Positions 14,195 through 23,397 of a stretch of DNA of 24,411 nucleotides are shown here, in pieces. The position numbers and the translations under genes were made by a program. The stretch comes from Desulfobacteraceae bacterium. Its GTDB lineage: Bacteria; Desulfobacterota; Desulfobacteria; Desulfobacterales; SG8-13. The notes under the pieces are model-generated. The model searched no databases. It had not been told where the DNA came from and saw only the letters and a program-made list of their open reading frames with translations. The stretch is from the NCBI GenBank assembly GCA_029287875.1, contig JARFQH010000246.1, positions 1 to 24,411 of the forward strand. The letters run 5' to 3'. The first letter of the stretch is position 1. Each line of letters opens with the position of its first letter.

Positions 14195-15362
14195 CGAGCA
14201 CCGGGTTGATCCGGTTTTGATAAAAATCGCAGCTCAGATCGACCGGCTTGAGAAAGAAAAGCTTTCCCCTACGGCAACCCTGAATTCCGAAGGACATCGC
14301 CGCCGGCGGGAAGTTTTGATAGAAGAAGGATACCGGCCGTCGTTTTCGGTGGACACGGATCGGATCCTGCACTCCCTGGCTTACTCCCGCTACATCGACA
14401 AGACCCAGGTCTTCTATCTGATCGAAAACGACCACATCACGCACCGGGTGTTGCACGTTCAGTTGGTATCGAAGATCGCCCGTACGATCGGACGTTTTCT
14501 GGGGCTCAACGAAGACCTCATCGAAGCCATTGCATTAGGACACGACATCGGGCATATTCCCTTCGGGCATGACGGTGAGCGGATCCTATCCCGGATTTGC
14601 CGCGATAACGGGATTGGTTATTTTCATCACAACGTTCAGAGTGTGCAGTTTCTGGACCGGGTCGAGCGCAAGGGCAAGGGCTGGAACCTGTGTCTGCAGA
14701 CTCTGGACGGCATTTTGACCCACGATGGTGAAGTCCACAACATGCAGCTGGCACCGCAACGCAGCAAGACTTTCGACGACCTCGAAGTGGACATGGCCGC
14801 CAAGATGGTCGAACCAGACCGTCCGTTGACCCCGATGACCATGGAAGGCTGCGTCGTCCGCATGACCGATACCATCAGCTATATCGGCCGGGATATCGAA
14901 GATGCCATCCGCCTGGGCGTGATTCAACGCACCGACATACCGAAGCAGTGCGTCCAGCGGCTCGGCAACACCAATGGTACCATCGTTTTCAATCTGGTTT
15001 CGGATGTCATCAAAAGCAGTTATCAGAAACCGCATGTGGCTTTCAGCAGCGAGATATCCGACGCGCTGCAGATGCTGAAGGCCTTCAATCTCGAGCGCAT
15101 CTACATGAATCCCGGAATCAAGACCCACTTGGAAACAATCCGGACTCTGTTCGAAATGCTGTTCGAAAAATATTTGACCGACCTGGTTAAGCACAATACC
15201 GCGTCGGTGATCTTCACCCAGTTTCTCAAAGACATGTCCGAGGAGTACTTGGCCGGACAAAACCACCAGGAAATTGTGCGGGATTTCATCGCCGGCATGA
15301 CCGATCAGTATTTTCTGCGGTTGTGCCCGGCGGACATGCGACCCCAACCGATGGTCCGTTGA
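14181..15362 (+). CDS. dGTPase-like HD-domain nucleoside triphosphohydrolase
   Basis: Members of this family cleave dNTPs to a deoxynucleoside plus triphosphate. The 393-residue protein (from ATG 14181) shows the HD site: H92 in THRVLHVQLVSKIAR, HD at 121-122 in AIALGHDIGHIPFGHDGE, and a later aspartate in RMTDTISYIGRDIEDA. RILHSLAYSRYIDKTQVF (61-78) matches the family segment 'R.LHS.AF.RL..KTQV'. A TTG two codons earlier (14175) has GGAG 7 bases upstream, whereas ATG 14181 is 13 bases from it, so the start is ambiguous. It overlaps the end of the ATP-grasp gene. Allosteric dNTP control and true substrate cannot be read from sequence. Confidence 0.88.
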   Translation: MAIYDEHRVDPVLIKIAAQIDRLEKEKLSPTATLNSEGHRRRREVLIEEGYRPSFSVDTDRILHSLAYSRYIDKTQVFYLIENDHITHRVLHVQLVSKIARTIGRFLGLNEDLIEAIALGHDIGHIPFGHDGERILSRICRDNGIGYFHHNVQSVQFLDRVERKGKGWNLCLQTLDGILTHDGEVHNMQLAPQRSKTFDDLEVDMAAKMVEPDRPLTPMTMEGCVVRMTDTISYIGRDIEDAIRLGVIQRTDIPKQCVQRLGNTNGTIVFNLVSDVIKSSYQKPHVAFSSEISDALQMLKAFNLERIYMNPGIKTHLETIRTLFEMLFEKYLTDLVKHNTASVIFTQFLKDMSEEYLAGQNHQEIVRDFIAGMTDQYFLRLCPADMRPQPMVR

Positions 15363-15372
15363 GGGTGCCGCG

Positions 15373-16122
15373 ATGACGACCGCTTCGGCGCAGAGCCGAT
15401 TTTACCGCCGCGGGGTCCGCCCGGCCGGATTGACCGGCTTCAGGGTGGCGGTTCAGGAAACCGACCTTCAGATTCATGCCGACCTCGATTTGACGGCGGT
15501 GGCACGAGAACTCGTCCTGCAGTACCGGGGGTTCATCGAGACCTATATCGAGTGCCAGCCGATTTTTCGCGAGTCATTGACCCCGATTCGGGTTACGGGA
15601 CCGGCACCTCTTATCGTGCAGGAGATGGCGCGGGCCGCCGCGGCGGCCGGTGTGGGACCGATGGCGGCCGTCGCCGGAGCCATTGCCGAACACGTGGGAA
15701 GGGGTTTGCTCTCCCGCACAAAACAGGTAATCGTGGAGAACGGCGGCGATGTCTTTGTCAGAACGCGGCAACCTGTGGTAATGGGTATTTATGCCGGATC
15801 ATCGCCGCTGAGCCGTCACATCGGGTTGCGGGTCGGCGGCGGAGACACACCAATTGGCGTCTGCACCTCCTCCGGCACCATCGGTCACTCCCTCAGTCTG
15901 GGAGCAGCCGATGCCGTCGGCGTCGTATCGCCCAGTTGCGCCGTCGCCGATGCGGCGGCAACCGCCATCGGCAACAGGGTTAATTCGAAGGCCGACATTT
16001 CAGAGGCGATCGCCTTCGGCCGCGGGATCGGTAATGTCGACGGGGTGGTGATCATCGTCGGCGACCGGATTGGCTGCTGGGGCATCGTCGAACTGGTGCC
16101 GCTCAAGGTAAAAAAAGGTTGA
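15373..16122 (+). CDS. UPF0280 family protein (ApbE-related)
   Basis: This 249-residue protein fits UPF0280, a family distantly related to ApbE flavin transferases, with no settled reaction. Recognisable stretches are RRGVRPAGLTGFRVAVQETD, IRVTGPAPLIVQEMARAAAA, VENGGDVFVRT (near residues 121-131), GVCTSSGTIGHSLSLGAADA and AAATAIGNRV. The NGGD motif resembles the ApbE metal-binding region. It has no signal peptide, unlike periplasmic ApbE. The start at ATG 15373 follows a GAGGGTG site, 10 bases after the stop of the HD hydrolase, so it ends the tight gene run that began with the J-domain protein. Confidence 0.88.
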   Translation: MTTASAQSRFYRRGVRPAGLTGFRVAVQETDLQIHADLDLTAVARELVLQYRGFIETYIECQPIFRESLTPIRVTGPAPLIVQEMARAAAAAGVGPMAAVAGAIAEHVGRGLLSRTKQVIVENGGDVFVRTRQPVVMGIYAGSSPLSRHIGLRVGGGDTPIGVCTSSGTIGHSLSLGAADAVGVVSPSCAVADAAATAIGNRVNSKADISEAIAFGRGIGNVDGVVIIVGDRIGCWGIVELVPLKVKKG

Positions 16123-16185
16123 GTTTTATCGGCAAAGAGCATAATCTTTTTGATTAATTCAAATTTTAGCGGATGGAGATCGGAA

Positions 16186-16617
16186 ATGAAAAAGGTTAAA
16201 TTGGTCGTCTGGATGCTCATCGTGGTGTTTGTAGTGGTTGTAATCTACCAAAATAAAGATTTTTTTTGGGAAACCAAAAAAAGCTTGACGATCAATCTGC
16301 CCCTTATTCCTGAACAATACAAAACGCTGCCTGAGGTGGAACTTCTGGTTATCTTTGGCATCTTTTTTGCCGCCGGCTTGCTTCTGGGAATCTACCTTAT
16401 GTTCGGCCGCGGCTTGAAAAAGAAGAAAACGATCAAGGCCCTCAAGGTCCAGGTGAAAGAGGAGTCCGAAAAGGCCGTTGGCCTGGAAAAAGAACTGCGT
16501 ACCGTGCTGGGAGGGGAATCGTTACCGCCGGACAATACCGTGCAAACCGATCCAGCCCTCCAGGCAACTGATGCCAATCCCGGCGGTCAGCCCCCGACCG
16601 GGGACAATAAACCCTAA
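16186..16617 (+). CDS. lapA: LapA-like (DUF1049) membrane protein
   Basis: LapA proteins are small inner-membrane proteins tied to lipopolysaccharide assembly control in Gram-negative bacteria. The 143-residue protein starts at ATG 16186 after GGATGGAGATCGGAA, a good ribosome site. Two membrane helices are visible, about residues 5-25 (LVVWMLIVVFVVVVIYQNKD) and 53-78 (LLVIFGIFFAAGLLLGIYLM). The second is followed by the typical basic and coiled region GRGLKKKKTIKALKVQVKEE (80-110) and a proline/asparagine-rich tail. It ends where the next open frame begins. The symbol is given for the family; partner LapB is not in this window. Confidence 0.8.
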   Translation: MKKVKLVVWMLIVVFVVVVIYQNKDFFWETKKSLTINLPLIPEQYKTLPEVELLVIFGIFFAAGLLLGIYLMFGRGLKKKKTIKALKVQVKEESEKAVGLEKELRTVLGGESLPPDNTVQTDPALQATDANPGGQPPTGDNKP

Positions 16618-16809
16618 ATGCCCGATGCACCCGAACCGCGGGTTTATTCAGAAACGTTCGACCGTCGGAAAGGGTTGCCCGGCGCTGAAATCCAAGCGGC
16701 CCCACCGCGGGCGAGCTTGAGAACCGACCGGCTTGATGCCATCGCCGTCCGAGCCGTTAGCCGGCCCGACCGGCACCGATTTTCCGCTGCACGAGAATGT
16801 CAGCACATC
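16618..16809 (+). other. Open stretch between LapA and MutS starts (possible N-terminal extension)
   Basis: The MutS reading frame stays open for 64 codons upstream of its likely start, back to an ATG that directly follows the LapA stop codon. The encoded stretch is rich in arginine, proline and alanine and lacks MutS similarity. It may be a true extension, a leader or chance GC-rich openness. I favour the latter because the family starts around 16810. Confidence 0.4.
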
Positions 16810-19437
16810 ATGAGCCCACCGAAAACCACTCCCATGATAAGCCAGTACCTGTCGATCAAGGGACAGTATCCGGACGCGGTTCTTTTTTACCGCATGGGGG
16901 ATTTCTATGAGATGTTCTTCGAGGACGCCGAGCGTGCCGCCGGCATCCTCGACATCACCCTGACCTCGCGCAACAAGAATGTCGATAAGCCGATTCCGAT
17001 GTGCGGGGTGCCGCACAAGGCGGCTCAGGGCTACATCGCACGCCTGCTCGATGCCGGTCTTAAGGTCGCCGTCTGCGATCAGGTGGAAGACCCGGCCACC
17101 GCCAAGGGACTGGTGAAGCGGGAAGTCGTTCGCGTCATCACGCCGGGCATGATTGTCGAGAATGACTTCCTGGAAGAAAAAACCAACAATTTCATCCTGG
17201 CCGTGGCCCGCAACGCGGATGCGTACGGACTGTCGAGCCTTGACCTATCTACCGGTGCCTTCCGTGTGACCGAAACCGACCGGTTTGAAAAGCTGATCAA
17301 CGAGAGTCTGAGGATTGCTCCCAGCGAAATCATTTTGTCCGAAACCCTCCAAACCGATGCCGGCTTTTCACTCTTTCTGGAGGCGATGGACGAACGGTCC
17401 GTTTCCTATGTGCCGGATGGCAGCTTCGATTACCGCCGCTCGCGTGAGCGGCTGCTGCAGCAGTTCGAAACTTTGTCACTCGAGGGTTTCGGCTGTGAGA
17501 ATTTGCGCCTGGGGGTCCAGGCGGCCGGGGCTCTTCTGGCCTATGTCCAGGAGACCCAGAAACAAAAAGTGCAGCACATCGCCCGGATCGAAGCCTATGC
17601 TCTCGACCAGTTCCTGTGGATAGACGATCTGAGTTGCCGGAATCTCGAGTTGATGGCCAACATCCGTACCGGATCGCGGCAAGGCACCCTGCTCAGCGTG
17701 CTCGATCGCAGCGTGACCGCTATGGGCGGCCGTCTGCTGAAAAACTGGATGCGCTACCCGTCGATGGATGTGGACCTCATCGACGCGCGTTTGGATGCGG
17801 TCGAAGAGGCCAAAAAGAACCAGAGTTTGCGAAAAAGCCTGCGGGAAACGCTTAAAGCGGTCGCCGATCTCGAACGCCTCGGCAGCAAGATAACCATGGG
17901 ACACTGCAATGCCAGAGACCTGCTGGCGCTCAAGGGGTCGCTCCAAGCGCTGCCGGACATCATGGCACAGACCGCACGTTTTAAGGCCGATCTTTTTACT
18001 CCGATCGAAGAATGGACTAATCTGGAAGAACTGGCCGGCCGCATTGCAGCGGCCATTCGCGATGATGCGCCCTTGAGCGTGAACGAAGGGGGCATGATCA
18101 AAACCGGCTACAACGCCGAACTGGATGAGCTGGTGCGCATCAGCCGCGACGGAAAAGGCTGGCTTGCGCAGCTCGAAGTCCAGGAAAAAGAGGCCACGGG
18201 CATCACCACGCTCAAAGTCCGTTACAACAAGGTCTTCGGCTATTACATCGAGGTGCCCAAATCGCGCGCGGCGGATGTTCCGGTTCATTACGTGCGCAAG
18301 CAAACCCTGGTCAATGCCGAACGTTTTATTACCGATGCGCTCAAAACTTTTGAAACCAAAGTTCTGAATGCCGAGGATCGGCGGGCCGCCCTGGAATACG
18401 ACATCTTCCAGCAGATGCGCAGTCAGGTCATCGATGTCAACCGCGATATCCAGGAAGCGGCGCGGTTCATCGCCCGGATCGACTGCCTGTTGAACCTGGC
18501 CGAGGTCGCCGATCAGAACGGCTATTGCCGTCCGGTTATCAACGCCGAGGATATCATCGACATCGAGGACGGGCGACATCCGGTCATCGAGAAGATGATC
18601 ACCGGCGAACGCTTTGTTCCCAATTCGATACGGCTCGACAATATCGAGAACCAGATCCTTGTCATTACCGGCCCCAACATGGCGGGCAAATCGACGGTTC
18701 TGCGCCAGGTGGCGCTGCTGGCCCTGATGGCCCACATGGGCAGTTTCGTACCGGCGCGCAGGGCCTCGATCGGCCTAACCGACCGGATTTTTACCCGGGT
18801 CGGCGCCCTGGACAACCTGTCACAGGGGCAGAGCACCTTTCTGGTGGAAATGCAGGAAACGGCCAACATCCTGAACAGTGCCACCGGCCGGAGTCTGGTG
18901 ATTCTTGATGAAATCGGTCGCGGGACCAGCACTTTCGACGGCCTGAGCATCGCCTGGGCTGTGGCCGAGTACCTGCACGATCTTTCCGGTTCGGGCGTCA
19001 AGACCCTTTTCGCCACGCATTACCACGAATTGACCGACCTGGCCCGTACCCATCGACGGGTGCAGAACTTCAACATCGCCGTCAAGGAATGGAACGACGA
19101 AATTATATTCCTGCGTAAACTGGTCGACGGCGGAACGAACCGGAGTTACGGAATTCAAGTCGCACGGCTGGCCGGTATCCCACGGACAGTCGTCAAACGG
19201 GCGAAGAAGATTCTGGCCGGCATCGAAAGCGGCGCTCATCCGGTGGGTCCTTTCTCGGAAAGCGCCGTCAAAGCGGGTCGACCCGAAAAGGAAGCGGTTC
19301 AGCTGAGTTTATTCAACAGTCCGGAAAATGCCGTTCTGGCTATGCTGAACCGCATCGACGTCACGCGTCTGACACCTCTTGAAGCCCTGAACTGTTTGGA
19401 TAGGCTCTGCGAACTCGCGAAAGACGGATCGGGATAG
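16810..19437 (+). CDS. mutS: DNA mismatch repair protein MutS
   Basis: MutS finds base mismatches and starts repair as a clamp that binds ATP. The 875-residue form starting at ATG 16810 (MSPPKTTPMISQYLSIKGQY) has the usual family length. Mismatch-reading motif GDFYEMF places F32 and E34. The connector and lever regions follow, and the ATPase has Walker A GPNMAGKST at about 621-629, then DNLSQGQSTFLVEM and Walker B with ILDEIGRGTSTFDGLSIAWA. FATHYHELTDLA and the C-terminal LTPLEALNCL complete the pattern. No key residue is missing. The ribosome site at this start is weak. Three bases separate its stop from the amidase start. Confidence 0.97.
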   Translation: MSPPKTTPMISQYLSIKGQYPDAVLFYRMGDFYEMFFEDAERAAGILDITLTSRNKNVDKPIPMCGVPHKAAQGYIARLLDAGLKVAVCDQVEDPATAKGLVKREVVRVITPGMIVENDFLEEKTNNFILAVARNADAYGLSSLDLSTGAFRVTETDRFEKLINESLRIAPSEIILSETLQTDAGFSLFLEAMDERSVSYVPDGSFDYRRSRERLLQQFETLSLEGFGCENLRLGVQAAGALLAYVQETQKQKVQHIARIEAYALDQFLWIDDLSCRNLELMANIRTGSRQGTLLSVLDRSVTAMGGRLLKNWMRYPSMDVDLIDARLDAVEEAKKNQSLRKSLRETLKAVADLERLGSKITMGHCNARDLLALKGSLQALPDIMAQTARFKADLFTPIEEWTNLEELAGRIAAAIRDDAPLSVNEGGMIKTGYNAELDELVRISRDGKGWLAQLEVQEKEATGITTLKVRYNKVFGYYIEVPKSRAADVPVHYVRKQTLVNAERFITDALKTFETKVLNAEDRRAALEYDIFQQMRSQVIDVNRDIQEAARFIARIDCLLNLAEVADQNGYCRPVINAEDIIDIEDGRHPVIEKMITGERFVPNSIRLDNIENQILVITGPNMAGKSTVLRQVALLALMAHMGSFVPARRASIGLTDRIFTRVGALDNLSQGQSTFLVEMQETANILNSATGRSLVILDEIGRGTSTFDGLSIAWAVAEYLHDLSGSGVKTLFATHYHELTDLARTHRRVQNFNIAVKEWNDEIIFLRKLVDGGTNRSYGIQVARLAGIPRTVVKRAKKILAGIESGAHPVGPFSESAVKAGRPEKEAVQLSLFNSPENAVLAMLNRIDVTRLTPLEALNCLDRLCELAKDGSG

Positions 19438-19440
19438 CGT

Positions 19441-21438
19441 ATGGTAAAAATTATCCTACCTATTCGACTTTTGGTCGTCGCGACCCTTTTGTTCTCTTGT
19501 TTTGTCCCCGCGGCATCGGCCGATACCGCCCGCGATGCGTATGTCCGGGCCGAGGCCTGCCACAAAAAGCTGCGCAACACGCCTTCGGCCCAAAAATACC
19601 GCGAATCCTGGATGACGTGCATCGAGAAGTTTCAGGCCGTCTACCGGCAGACACCCGAGGGGCCCTGGGCGGCCGCCGGTCTGTACATGTCCGGCACACT
19701 TTACGCCGAGCTCTACCGGCATTCCGGACGCACCGCGGATATCAGGGAAGCCATCGATCATTTCGAGCGGATCCAGAACCGTTTCCCGCAAAGCCGCTAC
19801 GCCGGCCGTGCCAAAAAGGCGATCGCCGCCGCCAACGGTCGCAATGCCGAGCCTGCCGCGGCTAAGGCGGCGCAGCCGGAAAACGACCGGCTGTACCAGA
19901 GCGCCGAGTCCTGCACCGCAGAACTGCACAGTTCACCCCGAAAACAGAAATTCAGAAGCAACTGGATCGCGTGCATCGACAAGTTCGAAGCTGCCTACAA
20001 GCAGTCTCCTACCGGACCGAGGGCGGCCGCAGGTCTTTACATGGCCGGAATTCTGTACGGTGAGCTCTACCAATGGTCCCAAAACCGCAAGGACCGCCAG
20101 CAGGCCATCGATCGGTTGCAGCAGGTCGTGACCCACTACCCGCAGAGCGACGACAGCACCAAAGCGCAGGTGGCCCTGCGAGGCATCAGCGGCGTTGGCA
20201 CCGCAACTGCCGCCGACCGGAAAGGCAACAATAACAGTGCCGGAGCAGTGGGCGCAGCGGTTTCTCCGACCGGCGGCACGGCCCTCGTCACCGGACTGCG
20301 GTTCTGGTCGAACCCGAACTACACCCGCCTGGTGATCGACACCAACCGGGAGACGGACTTCGACTACAACCTGCTGAAAAAAGATCCGTCCAATCACAAG
20401 CCGCAGCGTCTATACGTGGATCTGCGCAACAGCCGACTGGGAAAGGACCTCGACAAGATCATTACCATCAATGACGATCTTCTTAAACTGGCCCGTGCGG
20501 GGCAGTACACGCCCGACTCGGTGCGGGTGGTGGTCGACATCAAGTCCCTCGAGAGCTACGAGGTGTTTTCATTAAAAGAACCCTTCCGGATCGTCATGGA
20601 CCTCAAAGGCGGCGGAGGTGCGTCCGCAACCCAATCACCGCGGCCCGTCAATCGCACGATTGCGAAAATAGACCCCAAAGCCTCCACGGGCGACATCGCC
20701 CGCCAGCTCTCGCTGGGCGTGCGCCGGATCGTGATCGATCCGGGACACGGCGGCAAGGATTACGGCGCGCCGGGCTATCTCAAGGGTGTTCACGAAAAAC
20801 AGATCGCGCTGCAGATTGCCAAGCGGTTGGCCGTGAAATTAAGAAATGAGCTGCACTGTGAGGTTCTCCTGACCCGCAGCAACGACCGTTATCTGACCCT
20901 CGAGGAACGCACCGCCTTCGCCAACACCAAAAACGCGGATTTGTTCATCTCGATTCACACCAATGCCAGCCGGAACCAGAGGGCCTTCGGGATTTCGACC
21001 TATTTCCTAAACCTGGCCGACGACGACGAATCCAAACGCGTGGCCGCCATGGAAAACGCCACCTCGACCAACAACATCAGCGATCTGGAAAAGATCCTTT
21101 TCTCTCTGATGCACTACTCCAAGATCAACGAGTCGAGCCGGCTGGCCGCCACCGTCCAGGACACCCTGACCACCCACCTCAAGCGCAAGAGATACTCTCA
21201 GATCAAGAGCAAGGGCGTCAAACAAGCCCCATTCTATGTCTTGTTGGGGGCCCAGATGCCGTCGATACTCGTTGAGACCTCTTTTATCAGCAACCCGCGC
21301 GAGTGCAAGCGCCTGGTGAACCCGAAATACCAGGACCGTCTGTGCGAGGGTATCGTTCTGGGCCTCAAGAAGTATATCAAGGATACCAATCCGACCGCCT
21401 TCGTGGATGAACGGCCAACGCGTGGGTCCAAAGGCTAG
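19441..21438 (+). CDS. amiC: N-acetylmuramoyl-L-alanine amidase with duplicated TPR-like units and AMIN domain
   Basis: The enzyme cleaves the peptide from muramic acid in peptidoglycan during cell separation. The 665-residue protein has a signal peptide (residues 1-27, ending PAASA). Two homologous helical units span about 31-130 and 149-249, both with 'A..C...L...P...K.R..W..CI.KF.A.Y.Q.P.GP.AAAGLYM.G.LY.ELY'. The AMIN domain (about 280-392) targets the septum or wall. The Amidase_3 catalytic domain (about 427-655) has zinc and catalytic residues H436 (DPGHGG), E452, H506 (SIHTN) and E612 (VETSFISN). Compared with Escherichia coli AmiC, the extra N-terminal repeats are distinctive. The symbol is by family, so it is moderate confidence. 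Confidence 0.92.
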   Translation: MVKIILPIRLLVVATLLFSCFVPAASADTARDAYVRAEACHKKLRNTPSAQKYRESWMTCIEKFQAVYRQTPEGPWAAAGLYMSGTLYAELYRHSGRTADIREAIDHFERIQNRFPQSRYAGRAKKAIAAANGRNAEPAAAKAAQPENDRLYQSAESCTAELHSSPRKQKFRSNWIACIDKFEAAYKQSPTGPRAAAGLYMAGILYGELYQWSQNRKDRQQAIDRLQQVVTHYPQSDDSTKAQVALRGISGVGTATAADRKGNNNSAGAVGAAVSPTGGTALVTGLRFWSNPNYTRLVIDTNRETDFDYNLLKKDPSNHKPQRLYVDLRNSRLGKDLDKIITINDDLLKLARAGQYTPDSVRVVVDIKSLESYEVFSLKEPFRIVMDLKGGGGASATQSPRPVNRTIAKIDPKASTGDIARQLSLGVRRIVIDPGHGGKDYGAPGYLKGVHEKQIALQIAKRLAVKLRNELHCEVLLTRSNDRYLTLEERTAFANTKNADLFISIHTNASRNQRAFGISTYFLNLADDDESKRVAAMENATSTNNISDLEKILFSLMHYSKINESSRLAATVQDTLTTHLKRKRYSQIKSKGVKQAPFYVLLGAQMPSILVETSFISNPRECKRLVNPKYQDRLCEGIVLGLKKYIKDTNPTAFVDERPTRGSKG

Positions 21439-21504
21439 TGTCGAGTCATACATAAATTGTCCTATCCATTGTTGCCCGCTGTTTGGTGCGCCCACTGTTT
21501 TGTT

Positions 21505-21533
21505 ATTTGCGATTTGGAATTTTTCACCGAAAC
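21505..21533. repeat. Dispersed intergenic repeat, copy 2
   Basis: This 29-base segment matches 12249-12277 at 26 of 29 positions. It lies in the 152-base gap between the amidase and the EamA transporter, upstream of the latter's start. The surrounding bases differ, so only this short block is shared. Confidence 0.55.
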
Positions 21534-21590
21534 AAAAAAGTCTCCTCCTCGAAAGACGACAGCCCGGAGAGGCGTGAAGCCGACACCACG

Positions 21591-22496
21591 ATGCCTGAAG
21601 CCTGCAATCGGCCGGTGACCGGCCCGGCCTTCAACCCTTACTTTGCTCTGGTTGCGGGTGTGCTGGCCGTTTCGACCGGCGCCATTTTCGTTCGGCTGGC
21701 AACCGATGCACCAGCTCTGGTGATAGCCGCCTACCGGGTCGGTCTGGCCAGTGCGATCATCGTGCCCTTGGCCTGGTTTAAAGTACGGGCCGAACTCCAG
21801 TCGCTTACCCGGCGCGAGCTCGCCCTGGCCGGTCTGTCCGGATTTTTTCTGGCCCTCCACTTCGGCACCTGGATTTCCTCCCTCGGCTACACCTCGGTGG
21901 CCAACAGTGTCGTGCTGGTCAATACCAATCCACTGTGGGTCGGTCTTTTTACCCCGCTGATAACCGGCGAGCGGATAAAGCCGGCCGTGGCTTTGGGTAT
22001 TCTTATCAGTGTCGCCGGCGGCATTATTATCGGCATCGGTGATTTTGCCACCGGCGGAGAAGCGCTTCTCGGGGATATGCTGGCCCTTACCGGCAGTGTC
22101 TGCGCCGCCTTTTATCTGCTCCTGGGACGCAACCTGCGTCGCAAGCTCTCGCTGCTGGCCTACATCTGCGTATGCTACGCCAGTGCTGCCGTGATCCTCT
22201 GGCTCCTGGTGCTGATCTTGCGCCTGCCGGTCACCGGATTTTCCGGTTCCACCTACGCCTGTTTCTGGGCCATGGCCCTGATCACCCAGCTGATCGGACA
22301 TTCGAGTTACAACTGGGCCTTGAAGTGGTTCAGCACCAGCCTCATCGCCGTCAGTCTCCTCGGGGAACCGGTCGGCAGCACGGTTATGGCCTACTTCCTG
22401 TTTGACGAAGGCTTGACCACTGCAAAGGTGATCGGCGGTATCTTTATTCTGAGCGCTATTATCCTATCGGTCGTCGGTGAAGGTAGAAGTTCCTGA
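21591..22496 (+). CDS. EamA/DMT-superfamily transporter
   Basis: The 301-residue protein has about ten hydrophobic helices in two homologous EamA halves. The first half contains AGVLAVSTGAIFVRLATDAP, AYRVGLASAIIVPLAWFKVR and ALHFGTWISSLGYTSVANSV; the second contains ALTGSVCAAFYLLLGRNLRR and SSYNWALKWFSTSLIAVSLL with GEPVGSTVMAYFLFDEGLTT, a family hallmark. I chose ATG 21591 because the reading upstream (21483-21590) is charged and overlaps the dispersed repeat; no strong ribosome site helps decide. Such proteins export or import small metabolites; the substrate cannot be told. The gene is not tightly spaced with its neighbours. Confidence 0.88.
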   Translation: MPEACNRPVTGPAFNPYFALVAGVLAVSTGAIFVRLATDAPALVIAAYRVGLASAIIVPLAWFKVRAELQSLTRRELALAGLSGFFLALHFGTWISSLGYTSVANSVVLVNTNPLWVGLFTPLITGERIKPAVALGILISVAGGIIIGIGDFATGGEALLGDMLALTGSVCAAFYLLLGRNLRRKLSLLAYICVCYASAAVILWLLVLILRLPVTGFSGSTYACFWAMALITQLIGHSSYNWALKWFSTSLIAVSLLGEPVGSTVMAYFLFDEGLTTAKVIGGIFILSAIILSVVGEGRSS

Positions 22497-22620
22497 AACC
22501 TGCATGATTCTTCACTCCGGTTTTGGGTTTGACAAAACCACCTCGATTCATTATCCATATCCGAAGTTGCAAATTTTTCTATTCGTGAACCTTGAAACCG
22601 GCACAGTGCGAGGGGAGAAT

Positions 22621-23397
22621 ATGGCATACCGGAACATAATTCTGGCGGTCGAAGAGGGCATAGCGACCATCACCTTCAATCGGCCGAAGGCATTGAACGC
22701 GCTGAGCATCGACCTGCTTCAGGAGTTTGATCGGGCATTGGAAGAGGTTTCCAGGAATGACCTCACCCGGGTATTGCTCCTGACCGGTGCCGGGGAAAAA
22801 GCTTTTGTCGCCGGCGCCGACATCACCGAACTGGCCACCTTCGATGCCTTGCAGGCCAAAGGATTTTCCCAAGCCGGCCACGACGTCATCGGTCGACTGC
22901 AGCTCTTGCCGATCCCGGTGATGGCCGCCGTCAACGGGTATGCGCTCGGCGGCGGCAGTGAAATCGCGCTGGCCTGCGATTTCATTTATGCGTCCGAGAA
23001 CGCGATGTTCGGCCTGCCCGAGATTACTCTCGGGCTGATACCCGGATTCGGCGGAACCCAGCGTCTGCCGCGGCTGGTCGGTAAGAACAGGGCCAAGGAA
23101 ATGATTTTCACGGGTCAGATGATCACCGCGACCGAGGCGGAGCGGGTCGGGCTGGTCAACAAGGTGTGCACTGCCGAAACGCTGATGGAAGAGGCGCTCA
23201 AAACAGCGCGCTTGATGGCATCCAAGGGCAAAGTGTCCCTGCGGGCCGCCAAGCAGGCGGTCAATATCGGTGCCGAGACGGATCTGATCACCGGGTGCAA
23301 CTTCGAAATCGATGCCTTTGCCCTTTGCATGGCCAGCGGGGATGCCGCGGAGGGAACCCGCGCCTTCCTGGAGAAAAGAAAGCCTGATTTCAAATGA
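22621..23397 (+). CDS. Enoyl-CoA hydratase/crotonase family protein
   Basis: Crotonases add water to enoyl-CoA thioesters. The 258-residue protein starts at ATG 22621 after GAGGGGAG. Both catalytic glutamates of the classic hydratase are present, E114 in YALGGGSEIALACDF and E134 in MFGLPEITLGLIPGFGGTQR. The oxyanion-hole regions KAFVAGADITEL (60-71) and GYALGGG (107-113) are intact. That makes true hydratase activity plausible, in beta-oxidation or a butyryl-CoA-type pathway. The following small membrane protein starts inside its stop codon (ATGA, 23394-23397), so the two are co-translated. No other beta-oxidation gene lies in the window. Confidence 0.92.
   Translation: MAYRNIILAVEEGIATITFNRPKALNALSIDLLQEFDRALEEVSRNDLTRVLLLTGAGEKAFVAGADITELATFDALQAKGFSQAGHDVIGRLQLLPIPVMAAVNGYALGGGSEIALACDFIYASENAMFGLPEITLGLIPGFGGTQRLPRLVGKNRAKEMIFTGQMITATEAERVGLVNKVCTAETLMEEALKTARLMASKGKVSLRAAKQAVNIGAETDLITGCNFEIDAFALCMASGDAAEGTRAFLEKRKPDFK

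Noticed and set aside
21462..22301. Long minus-strand frame opposite the EamA gene (about 279 codons)
   Set aside because: It is glutamine/glycine-rich antisense of a clear membrane transporter gene, so a shadow frame.
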